From Theodoxus fluviatilis (lineage: Eukaryota; Mollusca; Gastropoda; Cycloneritida; Neritidae), in the NCBI GenBank assembly GCA_034096865.1, contig JAWQFJ010026552.1, positions 1 through 64,000 of the forward strand: a DNA stretch of 64,000 bases, given 5' to 3'. Position numbers and translations under genes: made by a program. The notes beneath the pieces were generated by a model. It was not told where the DNA came from. It saw nothing but the letters and a program-made list of their open reading frames with translations, and ran no database searches. Positions 38,565-49,013 of the stretch are shown here, piece by piece. Each line of letters starts with the position of its first letter. Position 1 is the stretch's first letter.

Positions 38565-39514
38565 TCCTCTGCTGTCTCTTCTGCTGTCTCCTCTGCTGTC
38601 TCCTCTGCTGTCTCCTCTACTGTCTCCTCTACTGTCTCCTCTGCTGTCTCCTCTACTGTCTCCTCTACTGTCTCCTCTGCTGTCTCCTCTGCTGTCTCCT
38701 CTGCTGTCTCCTCTGCTCTGCTGTCTCCTCTACTGTCTCCTCTACCGTCTCCTCTGCTGTCTCCTCTGCTGTCTCCTCTGCTGTCTCCTCTACTGTCTCC
38801 TCTGCTGTCTCCTCTACTGTCTCCTCTACTGTCTCCTCTGCTCTGCTGCCTCCTCTGCTGCCTCCTCTGCTGTCTCCTCTGCTGCCTCCTCTGCTGCCTC
38901 CTCTGCTGCCTCCTCTGCTGCCTCCTCTGCTGTCTCCTCTGCTGCCTCCTTTACTGCCTCCTCTACTGTCTCCTCTGCTGTCTCCTCTGCTGCCTCCTCT
39001 GCTGTCTCCTCTGCTGTCTCCTCTGCTGTCTCCTCTGCTGTCTCCTCTGCTGCCTCCTCTGCTGCCTCCTCTGCTGCCTCCTCTGCTGCCTCCTCTGCTG
39101 TCTCCTCTGCTGCCTCCTCTGCTGTCTCCTCTGCTGTCTCCTCTGCTGTCTCCTCTGCTGTCTCCTCTGCTGCATCCTCTGCTGTCTCCTCTGCTGTCTC
39201 CTCTGCTGCCTCCTCTGCTGTCTCCTTTGCTGTCTCCTCTGCTGTCTCCTCTGCTGCCTCCTCTGCTGTCTCCTCTACTGTCTCCTCTGCTGTCTCCTCT
39301 GCTGTCTCCTCTGCTGTCTCCTCTGCTGTCTCCTCTGCTGTCTCCTCTGCTGTCTCCTCTGCTGTCTCCTCTGCTGCCTCCTCTGCTGTCTCCTCTGCTG
39401 TCTCCTCTGCTGCCTCCTCTGCTGCCTCCTCTGCTGTCTCCTCTGCTGCCTCCTCTGCTGTCTCCTCTGCTGTCTCCTCTGCTGTCTCCTCTGCTGTCTC
39501 CTCTGCTGTCTCCT
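38565..39514. repeat. 12-bp minisatellite, about 78 copies
   Basis: Unit CTGCTGTCTCCT, with CTACTGTCTCCT and CTGCTGCCTCCT variants. It reads as Ser-Ser-Ala-Val, Leu-Leu-Ser-Pro or Cys-Cys-Leu-Leu repeats depending on frame. The period is a multiple of three and all + frames stay open, so the 434- and 347-codon frames are not evidence for a gene. Variant units are patchy, consistent with slippage. Confidence 0.97.
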
Positions 39515-39988
39515 CACCGCCACTTGGCTCATCTCACGTGCACGGCACCAGGTACTTCATCATGCCAGCAAGACTAGGTACGGATGAGACGGAGGCCATT
39601 TGAGGGGGAGAAAATGAGAGAAAGCAGTAGGGAAGTTGAAGGGTTAAACGTGGAGGAACAGGACAAGGTAGAAGAAAAAAAAACTCGTGGCCGAAGAGGG
39701 TTGGGTTTTTGGTGTTTTTTTTACTGCCAGTGCCAGCGTAATCGAGTGAACATCATTTGAATGAAAATGTTGCAAATTTCCACATCGAGCGTGACCTCTG
39801 AAGGCCAAGAACAGTTGACTGCCTAGTGGAAGGTCATTCGATGTGGAAAGGGACGGACGGCAGTGAGGGCATCCACTCCTTTCCATGACTTTGGCCAGGA
39901 CTGGGGAAGGTTGGGGCCACGGGCTCATTCAGCACAAACCACAGTGGAAGGAATTGAGGCAAAGCTGAGGCAGCCTATGCCTGGACAC

Positions 39989-39989
<1 letters not shown>
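39515..39989. other. Unique sequence, no gene seen
   Basis: Mixed sequence between two low-complexity tracts. Short frames only. Confidence 0.5.

Positions 39990-40049
<60 letters not shown>
39990..40049. repeat. (TC)n microsatellite
   Basis: About 29 TC dinucleotides ending immediately before the LINE fragment. Confidence 0.97.
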
Positions 40050-40050
<1 letters not shown>

Positions 40051-40051
40051 G

Positions 40052-40560
40052 AAATATTGGCTAACGCTATGTAAAATGCCAACAGACATGCCCAAACAAG
40101 CTTATGAAATGTTGTAGGAAAAAATGCTTCCATGAAATCTAATTGGGTACAATCAGTTTGGCAATGCCTATCGAAGCTTGAATTTGCAAATGTGTGGAAA
40201 AACCGGTGGAACGAACAATGAAAAGGGTTATATTCAGAACCTCAGACAAAAACTGCGGGACTGCAAGCAGCAAAAGTGGAGCATGCAGTTACCGAAAGTG
40301 ACCAATGAGCATTATTGAGATCCATATCCTTCAAATGGAAGCTAGCGGTCGAAAGCTATCTAAATTGTGTAAACACGAGGAAATTCTGGGATGAATTGTT
40401 TCCTTCCGTTTCAGGAACAGGAACAACGCCCTTACAGCAAGGCAAAGAAAAAAAGCAAAACGCAGACAAAGAGTGTCCATACTGTCCAGAATATGAAGAC
40501 GAAAGCCATTTTTTGATTTGCTGTCCTACATATGGTGATCTAAGAAGCAAATATATATAA
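40052..40560 (+). pseudogene. Decayed non-LTR retrotransposon, reverse transcriptase C-terminal region
   Basis: Translating with frame changes gives, in order: KYWLTLCKMPTDMPKQAYEM (40052 onwards) and a stop; NWVQSVWQCLSKLEFANVW (about 40143) and a stop; YIQNLRQKLRDCKQQKWSMQ (about 40230); then after another frame change SFKWKLAVESYLNCV and the zinc-knuckle-like CPYC-x7-H-x4-C ending CCPTYGDLRSKYI (about 40475-40557). This order (Lys-Met-Pro block, Trp/Val-Trp block, Leu-Arg-Gln/Trp block, Phe-Lys, CCHC, Leu-Arg-x-Lys-Tyr-Ile) is the usual C-terminus after the reverse transcriptase of invertebrate LINEs. In-frame stops and at least two frameshifts show that it is dead. It is 5'-truncated at the TC microsatellite and followed by a tetranucleotide tail. 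Family is not assigned. Confidence 0.8.
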
Positions 40561-40654
40561 AAAAACATTTATAGTTCTAATCTTGTATTTGTAACTCATT
40601 CCATCATTATACCTGTATCTTTCATTTAATATGGGTCATCTGTCTTAATAATTA

Positions 40655-40732
40655 AGTCAGTCATTCAATCAATCAATCGATCGATCGATCACTTGATCAA
40701 TCGATCAATGAGTCAATCATTCATTCATTCTC
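40655..40732. repeat. Tetranucleotide tract (AATC/GATC/ATTC)n
   Basis: Mixed ATCA, ATCG and ATTC tetranucleotides. The position downstream of the LINE remnant fits the simple-repeat 3' tail of such elements. Confidence 0.85.
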
Positions 40733-42419
40733 TCTCTCACTCTGTGATTCTCTTGCCCTTCACTCAGGGGCCCGAATATAGCCGAGCTGCTGCAATACAC
40801 ATTTCAATGAAAACAATGAAGGAATTTGAATACTCTATTGAAACATTCTACACGGGACGCTTTCTTTGTATGTGTGTCAGCAATCTTTACAATTACCGTT
40901 TCGCTTGCGAACAGAAAAAAAGGCGGACAACGGTTGTTTACTTGTATTACAGAAACAAAAACTTCCAGGCGCGAAAGGGCAGCCAGCCAGAGCGAACATT
41001 CCGGGTGGTTCGCACTACACGCTCTGGGAACTTTAGACATGGATCCTGGATTTTTCCCAAGCGACTTCGCGAGCCGAGAGTTTTTCCAGTTATGAAAATT
41101 CGGCGCGCGAACGTAGATCGCCGATCTCTCCCAACCAGGTTCGCGGGCCGAAGAGTCATGAAACACACGTGTCAATGCAAAGTCATGAAACACACGTGTC
41201 AATGCAAAGTCATGGAAAAACTGGCGGCAGAGCGACCATCCGATCTTCTACAGAACTCGTCGTTGCATCTGCGATCAGCAGAACTTTTGTCAACCGCTGT
41301 TTCTTCCACTCTCGATGAAAAAGTAACTCTTATCAACCACAGCAGTCTTCCTTGCAGACGACACGCATTGGGACGGGACCTCTTTGGGTCCAGCGTTTCA
41401 TCCTACAGCAAGACGGACAGGCAGGCTGGGATGGACAGAGAGGTAAAAATGAAGGGAAGGGGGAGAGGGGGAGGGGAAAGGGGAGGGAGTTGGAGCTGAG
41501 ATTACAAGGAAAAAAGAACTGAGGCGCAAGGGAGGACGATGCTGATGCGACGAGGGCTGGGGCGCTGGACAGGGGAGGGCAACAAAAACCTTGGGGAATA
41601 ATTTCGCGAGTCAATATAGACATATTTGCGACATAATTTCGGGCCCCTCTGCCGAGGCCGCGACCACGGCGGGACCGATGACGGCGGAAAAAGGAGTTCA
41701 TTTCTGGACGGGCGCCGACCAAACAATTACAAGATGGCTAACACATGCATCCGCACGAACCACAATATCCCGACAAGCACGCCGCACTGCGGACGAGGGG
41801 GAGGGGCAGGGGTGGGGCGGAGGTGGGGAGCAGCGCGGTGGAGGAGGGGAGGGGCAGAGTATTGGGGAGGGGGGAAGGGGGTGGGGTGGAAATGTGAGGA
41901 TGTGTAGAGGAGGGAGAGGGAAGATGAAGAGAAGGGGTGGAGGAGAGGATGAAGTGGAGGACGTTGCTTTCTTCTTTCCTTTTCTCTCGCTCTCTCTCTT
42001 CGCATCTGGGCCCGCTAAGGACGAGATCAACAAGGACAGATCGCCGCTCACAGAAATTCAAGCACACACAGACAGACAGGCATACAACAACGCCTTATTC
42101 TCCAGTCTTGTTCTCCACCCCTTCCCCGTTCCCAAGAGTGCGGCCCAATTGCTTCCCTCTAAGGATGGAAAGGGGAGGGGTGGGGGGCGCATTTGATTTG
42201 CATGGCATGGCAGTTGTGGGCTGAGCTGTGTTTGCCCTCCATCCATACATAAAATGTCGATGAATCTTTACGAGGAAAACTTGCTGATGGTGGGGACGTA
42301 TTACACTCCTCCCATCAGGACCAGGACACGTGCACGAAACGCGCTTAAGAGATGTTTACAAACGAGGAAAACTAAAGGCAAAGTAAAATACAAGAACACA
42401 GTGTCACAAATAATATGGA

Positions 42420-42420
<1 letters not shown>
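40733..42420. other. Unique sequence, no firm gene
   Basis: A 268-codon + strand frame spans 40693-41499, but it starts in the tetranucleotide tract, shows no domain, and contains a 27-bp direct duplication (41155 and 41182, GTCATGAAACACACGTGTCA). 41450-41930 is G-rich on the + strand. I do not call a gene. Confidence 0.45.

Positions 42421-42494
<74 letters not shown>
42421..42494. repeat. (TC)n microsatellite
   Basis: About 37 TC dinucleotides. Confidence 0.98.
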
Positions 42495-42970
42495 AAAGTA
42501 TGTTCTCTGTGTCGAACGTTGCACAAATAAATGAGATGAGATTAATGTCCGCATTTGTGTACACACTCTCTCTCAAAATTCTTTTCTCACTGTTAAACAT
42601 TAAACTAAAGAATAGAGGATTTACTTTTAAAGAGAGTAAAACAGTTTTAAATGTCCGTACTGATGATGTACATGTATAATGTCTTACATGAGCAAGCATG
42701 CAGCTTGTTCCATTAAACAGAAGTTGAATGATACAAATAATTATGATATGTTTCTACATGAATCCAGGGGAGCCATAGACTTGAAGCTGAAAAGGATCTT
42801 ACAGACGATGTTGTAGAAAAGAGAGAAAAGGAAAAGAAAGAAAAAGACCACATCGACTGAAAGCGGAGAGCTTTGTATTTACAACAGCAGTGTGGGCGAT
42901 CATTCTATGCTCAAACAGTCAATTCTAGCCACGTCATAGTTAAGAAAAAGATATAGTACAATACTCTAAG

Positions 42971-43186
42971 ATGCTACGTGCTAGGGTTTTCGTTAGTCTC
43001 TGTAGCGTCTTTGCAGCGTTGAGGACAGTGAATGCATTGACGGACTTCATGGACTTATTGGCTTTTGGGCTACCTAGGGCCTCAACTCGAATTATAAAAA
43101 CATGCAGTACACCACATGAATTAGTAGAGAAATTAAGGGACAAATATAGAAAAATATCAAATGGACAACACGTTGTGAAACAGTAA
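42971..43186 (+). CDS. Hypothetical 71-residue ORF, possible exon
   Basis: A non-repetitive open frame, MLRARVFVSLCSVFAALRTV at the start and a Lys/Arg-rich helical-looking C-terminal half (HELVEKLRDKYRK). The hydrophobic start could be a weak signal peptide. The minus strand is also open here (42940-43209). No family is recognised, there is no clear promoter, and splice sites are only weakly suggested. Could easily be chance or a transposon fragment. Confidence 0.15.
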   Translation: MLRARVFVSLCSVFAALRTVNALTDFMDLLAFGLPRASTRIIKTCSTPHELVEKLRDKYRKISNGQHVVKQ

Positions 43187-43854
43187 AATGTTGCGGTTTG
43201 CGAAACCACAGTAAACTATGAATTTGTTTTAGAAGAAACTTTAAAACATACATTTACATTCACAAAAACTAGGCAAGTTTGAGTTAAGCTTTCTCTGTAC
43301 AATTTCTGCATGGGCACCTAGTAACGTTCGAGTGTTGGCAGGGCGTATTCAGTCATGCGCTAGGTGAGTTGAAGGCGAGAGCAGGGAAGCGTTTTTGGAA
43401 GTTAAATTTTATCAACTTGCCAGTAGATTTTCAAGGATTTAGATGCATTTTATTATGTAAACTCCATTGACTGATTCTCTTTGCCATTGTTTATTCTCTC
43501 TTCCAACTCGTACATAAAAAAGCACGTGTGTATTTCTACACACATTAATTTCAAATGCGCATGAAACAGAAATATATATGCACGGAATCTAAAAACAACA
43601 ACAGAAGAATTTTCCCTATCTTTGCGATAAATGTTCCCCTCTTTAGAGCACAGTGATTGTGATAGTCATCAATTTTCTGATGCAACAAAGATGAAAGTAA
43701 GTAGGCTGGAGATTCACTGGTTCGGCTGGAGATCTTCCTCCAAAACATGAGCATAATCGTTCCCAGGTTTTTTTTTAATGCTTTGCACTGGACGATACAC
43801 GCCACCACACTGAACTACATAACACTACATGTCACTACACTGCGCCATATTACG

Positions 43855-43983
43855 CGACACTACACTATGCTACAATAGGCCACGCCACGCGACACTACAC
43901 TATGCTACAATATGCCACGACACGCGACACTACACTATGCTACAATATGCCACGCCACGCGACACTACACTATGCTACACTAC
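43855..43983. repeat. 35-bp minisatellite, about 3.7 copies
   Basis: Unit CACTACACTATGCTACAATA plus TGCCACGMCACGCGA, starting near 43859. Degenerate CACTACA-rich half-units extend on both sides (43800-44030). Confidence 0.93.
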
Positions 43984-44530
43984 AGTGCACTATATACAAT
44001 ATCCCACACTGCGTCACGGTACGCGACACAACGCTTGACTTCTCCCCTCCACCAAGCAGACTGACACCCGTCCAAAGAGAGCGCACTGACGACAAACTTC
44101 CGCTTGCTTCAGGCCGTGTTTCCTCCTGCACACTGGCCCCTGATGACTACATATCCCATTTACCACGTGGCAGCTGAGCAAACGGCGCAGCTCTCTATTA
44201 TTTGGCATTAGTGTTGGCGCAATGCAACGCGTGCATGTTCATTTTCTGATGACAGATGTTCGAAGTCTGAGTAAGATTTAAGCGCGTCTGCCACTCCGCT
44301 TTTCAAAATTTGCAACTGTCTTTTCCATGCAGTGACTTCAATCAATATTCGGGAATTACACAATTTCATTGTATATTTAATAATTGTTCAATTAAGGCAT
44401 TATCCAAAGCACCATATTAATGTGATGTGACCATGAGCAAATACTTCCGCGCCTAGTTTGGCATGCAAGTATTAATTTTGTGTGTTCGCAGATCTTTCTC
44501 AGTCTTGATTTATGCGTTTATACAGAGGCT
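43984..44530. other. Unique sequence, no gene seen
   Basis: Mixed, partly AT-rich; nothing recognised. Confidence 0.5.
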
Positions 44531-44660
44531 AACAAACACACGCACGCACGTACACACGCGCGCGCACGCACGCACGCACACACACACACACACACACGCA
44601 CACACGCACACTGAGAGAGGTAACCTACACACACACACACACACACTTAGGCACACACGC
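44531..44660. repeat. Compound (CA)n/(CG)-rich microsatellite
   Basis: ACGCACGCAC runs, then (CA)n, interrupted by GAGAGAGGTAAC. Confidence 0.9.
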
Positions 44661-44763
44661 AATACAATCCTGGACACACTATGTGCTTGCTCGAATGCTC
44701 GGACAAACACAACTACGGAGGGGAAAGAAGACAGAATGGTGTGAGAAAATGGAAAGGGGAGGG

Positions 44764-44880
44764 AGGAGACCCCATGCAGAGAGCAAGGCGAGAGGGAGGG
44801 AGGAGACCCCATGCAGAGAGCAAGGCGAGAGGGAGGGAGGAGACCCCATGCAGAGAGCAAGGCGAGAGGGAGGGGAAGGC
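44764..44880. repeat. 37-bp minisatellite, 3 copies
   Basis: Unit GGAGACCCCATGCAGAGAGC plus AAGGCGAGAGGGAGGGA at 44764, 44801 and 44838, followed by a partial AAGGCGAGAGGGAGGGG duplication. Confidence 0.95.
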
Positions 44881-44942
44881 GAGAGGGAGGGGAAGGCAAG
44901 GGTTGGACCCCGGGGCTGATCCAGGCGTCAGCACGTGGGGAC

Positions 44943-45001
44943 TGCGCATGCGTGAAGGCAAACGAGGCCAATTAGGCTGAGGCAGGAGCGCCACCAAGCG
45001 G
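44943..45001. promoter_or_regulatory. NRF1-like site and minus-strand CTCF-like site
   Basis: TGCGCATGCGT at 44943-44953 is a near-perfect NRF1-type palindrome, with CACGTG just upstream. CCGCTTGGTGGCGC on the minus strand (44988-45001) matches CCASYAGRKGGCRS at 12 of 14. A CCAATTAGG homeodomain-like core lies between them. Motif matches only. Confidence 0.25.
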
Positions 45002-45716
45002 CTACTTTGATTCCGATCAGTGCTTCTCCATAAAAATGGGATTCCACAGAAAATGACTTTTTCCGCACAGAAAAATTAACAAAATCACGCAGCTGCAAAT
45101 GTAACTCGGAAATTTTTTTACATCTCAAATCCTCTACAGTGTAAACTACGGAAAGAAGTGAGGCACATGCATATTTATGTCGTATTCATTTCATAAAGCA
45201 ATGGGCAAATTTCATAATTGGATATCAATGAAAATTATGTCGTCAATAGGAGTAATCATAAACAAGCCCATTCCCACCTCTGCACCCGCACCCCTTCCAA
45301 AATAATCACTGATAAATCTGCTATTTATCCACTTCACAGAATATTAGTTAACGTGAAATTATTTTGCGGATGAATAAGCGTAGAAAGTAAGCAAATTAAA
45401 CATCATATTTCTTTAGCGCATAGATATTTTTCTTTCATCACTGCAAAAAATATTTTCGCTGCAAATTTCGCATATACGACGAGCTCTTACGAAACGAAAC
45501 CTGGATTGACACAAGAATGATAGTGGCAATTTACTGGAGAGCCTCGTTCAATATTCTTAGTAAAGCAATGTGGGCTGACAGCGATTATCAGATTGGACAA
45601 TACGCTTGACGCCAGCCTGCAAGCTGTGAAGGGGATTCGCGTTTTTCTATGGCTGGAAGCCTCCCGAGACGCCAGGGCTGAGTATGAGACAGGGGCTTCG
45701 GTCTAACGCCAGCAAG
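45002..45716. other. AT-rich unique sequence
   Basis: No gene seen; homopolymer-rich, with no domain in any frame. Confidence 0.5.
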
Positions 45717-46062
45717 GACCGGCCACAGCAAGGACCGTCCACAGCAAGGTCCGTCACAGCAAGGTCGGCCACAGCAAGGACCGTCAACAGCAAGGACCGT
45801 CAACAGCAAGGACCGTCAACAGCAAGGACCGGCCACAGCAAGGACCGGCCACAGCAAGGACCGGCCACAGCAAGGACCGTCAACAGCAAGGTTTGGTCAC
45901 AGCAAAGACCGTCAACAGCAAGGTTTGGTCACAGCAAGGACCGTCAACAGCAAGGACCGTCAACAGCAAGGACCGGCCACAGCAAGGACCGGTCACAGCA
46001 AAGATCGTCAACAGCAAGGTCCGTCAACAGCAAGGACCGTCAACAGCAAGGTCCGTCAACAA
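45717..46062. repeat. 16-bp minisatellite, about 21 copies
   Basis: Unit CAACAGCAAGGACCGT, with CCACAGCAAGGACCGG and TCACAGCAAAGACCGT variants. The stop-free unit creates a 202-codon Gln, Ser, Arg-rich frame that I reject as a gene. Confidence 0.96.
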
Positions 46063-46131
46063 GGGGAAAGACGCCGCCATCAATTTGTCTGATCTTGTCA
46101 CACCACGCCACTCCGCCGCGACACTCCCATG

Positions 46132-46207
46132 GACAGCGCAAGGCAGCCAGGACAGCGCAAGGCAGCCAGGACAGCGCAAGGCAGCCAGGACAGCGCAAGG
46201 CAGCCAC
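46132..46207. repeat. 19-bp minisatellite, 4 copies
   Basis: Four copies of GACAGCGCAAGGCAGCCAG, the last ending in C. Confidence 0.97.
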
Positions 46208-46490
46208 GGAGGAGAGACTCAGACTAACATCGGATGAAAGCCGAACGTGGCAGCCATTAAAGTGGATTGTATCATGTGATGTGATGCCTTGACGCGTTAT
46301 TTCCCGCCCTTCAGAAATGAGTGGCGTTGGGAGTGGAGAAGTGGTTCTGGCTGGTTGCAATATCTCACGAGGAAGAATCCCAATGACAGGAAGCAGCTAG
46401 AAACAGGCAGTTTTCAAAAGCCTGCAATTCAAAGAACACGCTGGTTTGAAATGGGCATACTCCAATACCATGATTACGAACGATGTGAAC

Positions 46491-46645
46491 GGGGGGGGGG
46501 GGGGGGGAGCGGGGGGGGAGCGGGGGGGGGGCGGGGGGGGAGCGGGGGGGAGCGAGGGGGGGGAGCGGACGGGGAGCGGGGGGGGGGGGAGCGGGGGGGG
46601 GAGGGGGGGGGGGAGCGGGGGGCGGGGGCGGGGCGGGGGGGGGGG
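46491..46645. repeat. G-rich tract (GGGGGGAGC)n
   Basis: 155 bases of long G runs separated by AGC, GC or AC. High G-quadruplex potential, and run lengths here are probably unreliable. Confidence 0.93.
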
Positions 46646-47140
46646 ATACTGGGAGAACATATCGGTTATAGTTAGAAGAGGATTAATTATAACAGTGAGT
46701 CTATAAGATGATATTCACGTTATACTCGTAATTCATACTGTTATTAGAATGTTGCTGGTATATCAAAATATAGTTTGGATCTACACTATAATCAGTAGCA
46801 AAGGCATACACGAGATTCAAAATAATAATGACCAATGCTTTGAGATATTCTATGCGTGATTTTCCAAGAATTCAATTTTGCATGACCCTCTGATAGGAAA
46901 GCGACAACATTACTTACAACTCATTCCTATCTCACTTATTCGTTTTCAACATTTGAAGCGTTCACTATACTATACATTCAAAAGATTTATACAATCAGCG
47001 TTCAGTGAATACACATTTCATTGCAAGTAATCATCTCGTCCAAAGCGGCACCAAATCGAAGGAAACATTACTTTCAGATTTTACAGCTGCGATGTCCATG
47101 GATTGCCGAAAATGGCCACGATGACGATAATGCCTGGACA
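46646..47140. other. AT-rich unique sequence
   Basis: No gene or repeat recognised. Confidence 0.5.
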
Positions 47141-47828
47141 GTCGACCTGCCCTGACGCAGCGTGGCTACTTTGCCTGCTTCAAGTCGACCTGCCCTGACG
47201 CAGCGTGGCTACTTTGCCTACTTCAAGTCGACCTGCCCTGACGCAGCGTGGCTACTTTGCCTACTTCAAGTCGACCTGCCCTGACGCAGCGTGACTACTT
47301 TGCCTACTTCAAGTCGACCTGTCCTGACGCAGAATGGCTACTTTGCCTGCTTCAAGTCGACCTGCCCTGACGCAGCGTGGCTACTTTGCCTACTTTAAGT
47401 CGACCTGCCCTGACGCAGCGTGGCTACTTTGCCTGCTTCAGCGACCTGCCTGACGCAGCGTGGCTACTTTGCCTGCATCAAGTCGACCTGTCCTGACGCA
47501 GCGTGCACTTTGCTGCTTCAAGTCGACCTGCCCTGACGCAGCGTGGCTACTTTGCCTGCTTCAAGTCGACCTGCCCTGACGCAGCGTGGCTACTTTGCCT
47601 GCATCAAGTCGACCTGTCCTGACGCAGCGTGGCTACTTTGCCTGCTTCAAGTCGACCTGCCCTGACGCAGCGTGGCTACTTTGCCTGCTTCAAGTCGACC
47701 TGCCCTGACGCAGCGTGGCTACTTTGCCTGCTTCAAGTCGACCTGCCCTGACGCAGCGTGGCTACTTTGCCTGCTTCAAGTCGACCTGCCCTGACGCAGC
47801 GTGGCTACTTTGCCTGCTTCAAGTCGAC
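47141..47828. repeat. 43-bp minisatellite, 16 copies
   Basis: Unit GTCGACCTGCCCTGACGCAG plus CGTGGCTACTTTGCCTGCTTCAA. Two adjacent units near 47430-47520 carry small deletions. Variants GCATCAA and CCTACTT are shared by non-adjacent units, which suggests block copying. Confidence 0.97.
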
Positions 47829-48253
47829 CCTGCACCCTCCTTCCCCTCTGTCTTTCAAAGCGGCAGAACAGTCGCAGATGTCCACTGTAACTGCGTGAAT
47901 TGTCAGTTTGAAAAGATAGATTAAATCACTGTATTCAGAGTTACTACTTCAGTAAGTGTGTGTTACTTGACTAATTTTAATTTTCCTGGTTTCAAAACAA
48001 TCGCTACATCGTTAATTAATTAATAGTATTTTCATCCTACGTTTTTCACATGTGAGAGTTGTAGTTAAAAGGAGGTTTTAAAGTCCTAAACTGTTTTTCA
48101 CGTGATAAAACGAACTTAAAATTATATCGATACCAAGAAAAGGAAAAAGAATATATACTATCGATCCAAAGGAATTTTTTGTTAAACGAATTTCGAAACG
48201 TTTATCACTTTTCTACAGTAATTCTGAGTACGTTGCCTCTGAAAGATGTTATG
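47829..48253. other. AT-rich unique sequence
   Basis: No gene recognised. Confidence 0.5.
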
Positions 48254-48382
48254 CAACAGTTAATCATTTTTACAGTGAACATGAATTTAGTATTCAGCAA
48301 TAGTTAATCATTTTTACAGTGAACATGAATTTAGTATTCAGCAATAGTTAATAATTTTTACAGTGAACATGAATTTAGTATC
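48254..48382. repeat. 44-bp tandem repeat, 3 copies
   Basis: AT-rich unit including AGTTAATCATTTTTACAGTG and AACATGAATTTAGTATTC, period 44, nearly identical copies. Confidence 0.95.
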
Positions 48383-48618
48383 CATAACTTTAGGCGGGGA
48401 AACCACACAAGATATATTACATTTTAAGAAAAACCCAAAACTCAAAATACTTATTTCAATTTTCTATCTTTTTCGCCTATTTTGACTGAGTACTCAAAAT
48501 CATATTTCAGAACGTTTAGCCCTCTATTTACTTGGAAACTGATATAATTATGCATATTACCGCAGTTTTCGAAACCGTGGCAGAGCTTTGCAAACACCAG
48601 CTTTGCGTCTCTTTCGTC

Positions 48619-48800
48619 TTCCAGCCCATCCTTCCCACCCTCCACCTCCATTCCATCCACCTCCACCCAACTTCCAGCCCATCCTTCCATCCCTCCACCT
48701 CCATTCCTGCCACGTCTCCACTCCAAAAACCCCCCCCCCCCTTCCAGCCCATCCTTCCCACCCTCCACCTCCATTCCATCCACCTCCACCCAACTTCCTC
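48619..48800. repeat. C-rich nested duplication
   Basis: A segment starting CTTCCAGCCCATCCTTCCCA and ending ACCTCCACCCAACTTCC occurs twice, with a third partial copy between, separated by a C run. Open frames here are repeat-derived. Confidence 0.85.
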
Positions 48801-49013
48801 CCACCTCTCATCTCCCGCAATCCTTTGTTCACTCCTCTCCAGGGATATCCATAACTGCCGCCACACAATGCAACAAAAAGTAAAATTTACAGTTTTATAC
48901 ATGCGCGGAAAGGAAAAAAATCACGCACTTTTCCAATCCAGTAGAGCTACAACGTGGATCCAAATCGACCTCAACTTAGCGCTCGTGCTACGAGAATAAA
49001 TGAGTAGAGAAGG

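Noticed and set aside
38299..39603. 434-codon frame with Ser-Ala-Val and Leu-Leu-Ser-Pro repeats
   Set aside because: Product of (GT)n, (AG)n and the 12-bp array. The reading changes from Leu/Pro to Cys/Leu to Ser/Ala by internal shifts, as expected for slippage and not for a gene.
40693..41499. 268-codon + frame
   Set aside because: Starts in a tetranucleotide repeat, includes a tandem duplication, ends in a G-rich tract and shows no domain. CpG-containing sequence with few stops explains it.
45684..46292. 202-codon Gln/Ser/Arg-rich frame
   Set aside because: Consequence of the stop-free 16-bp unit.
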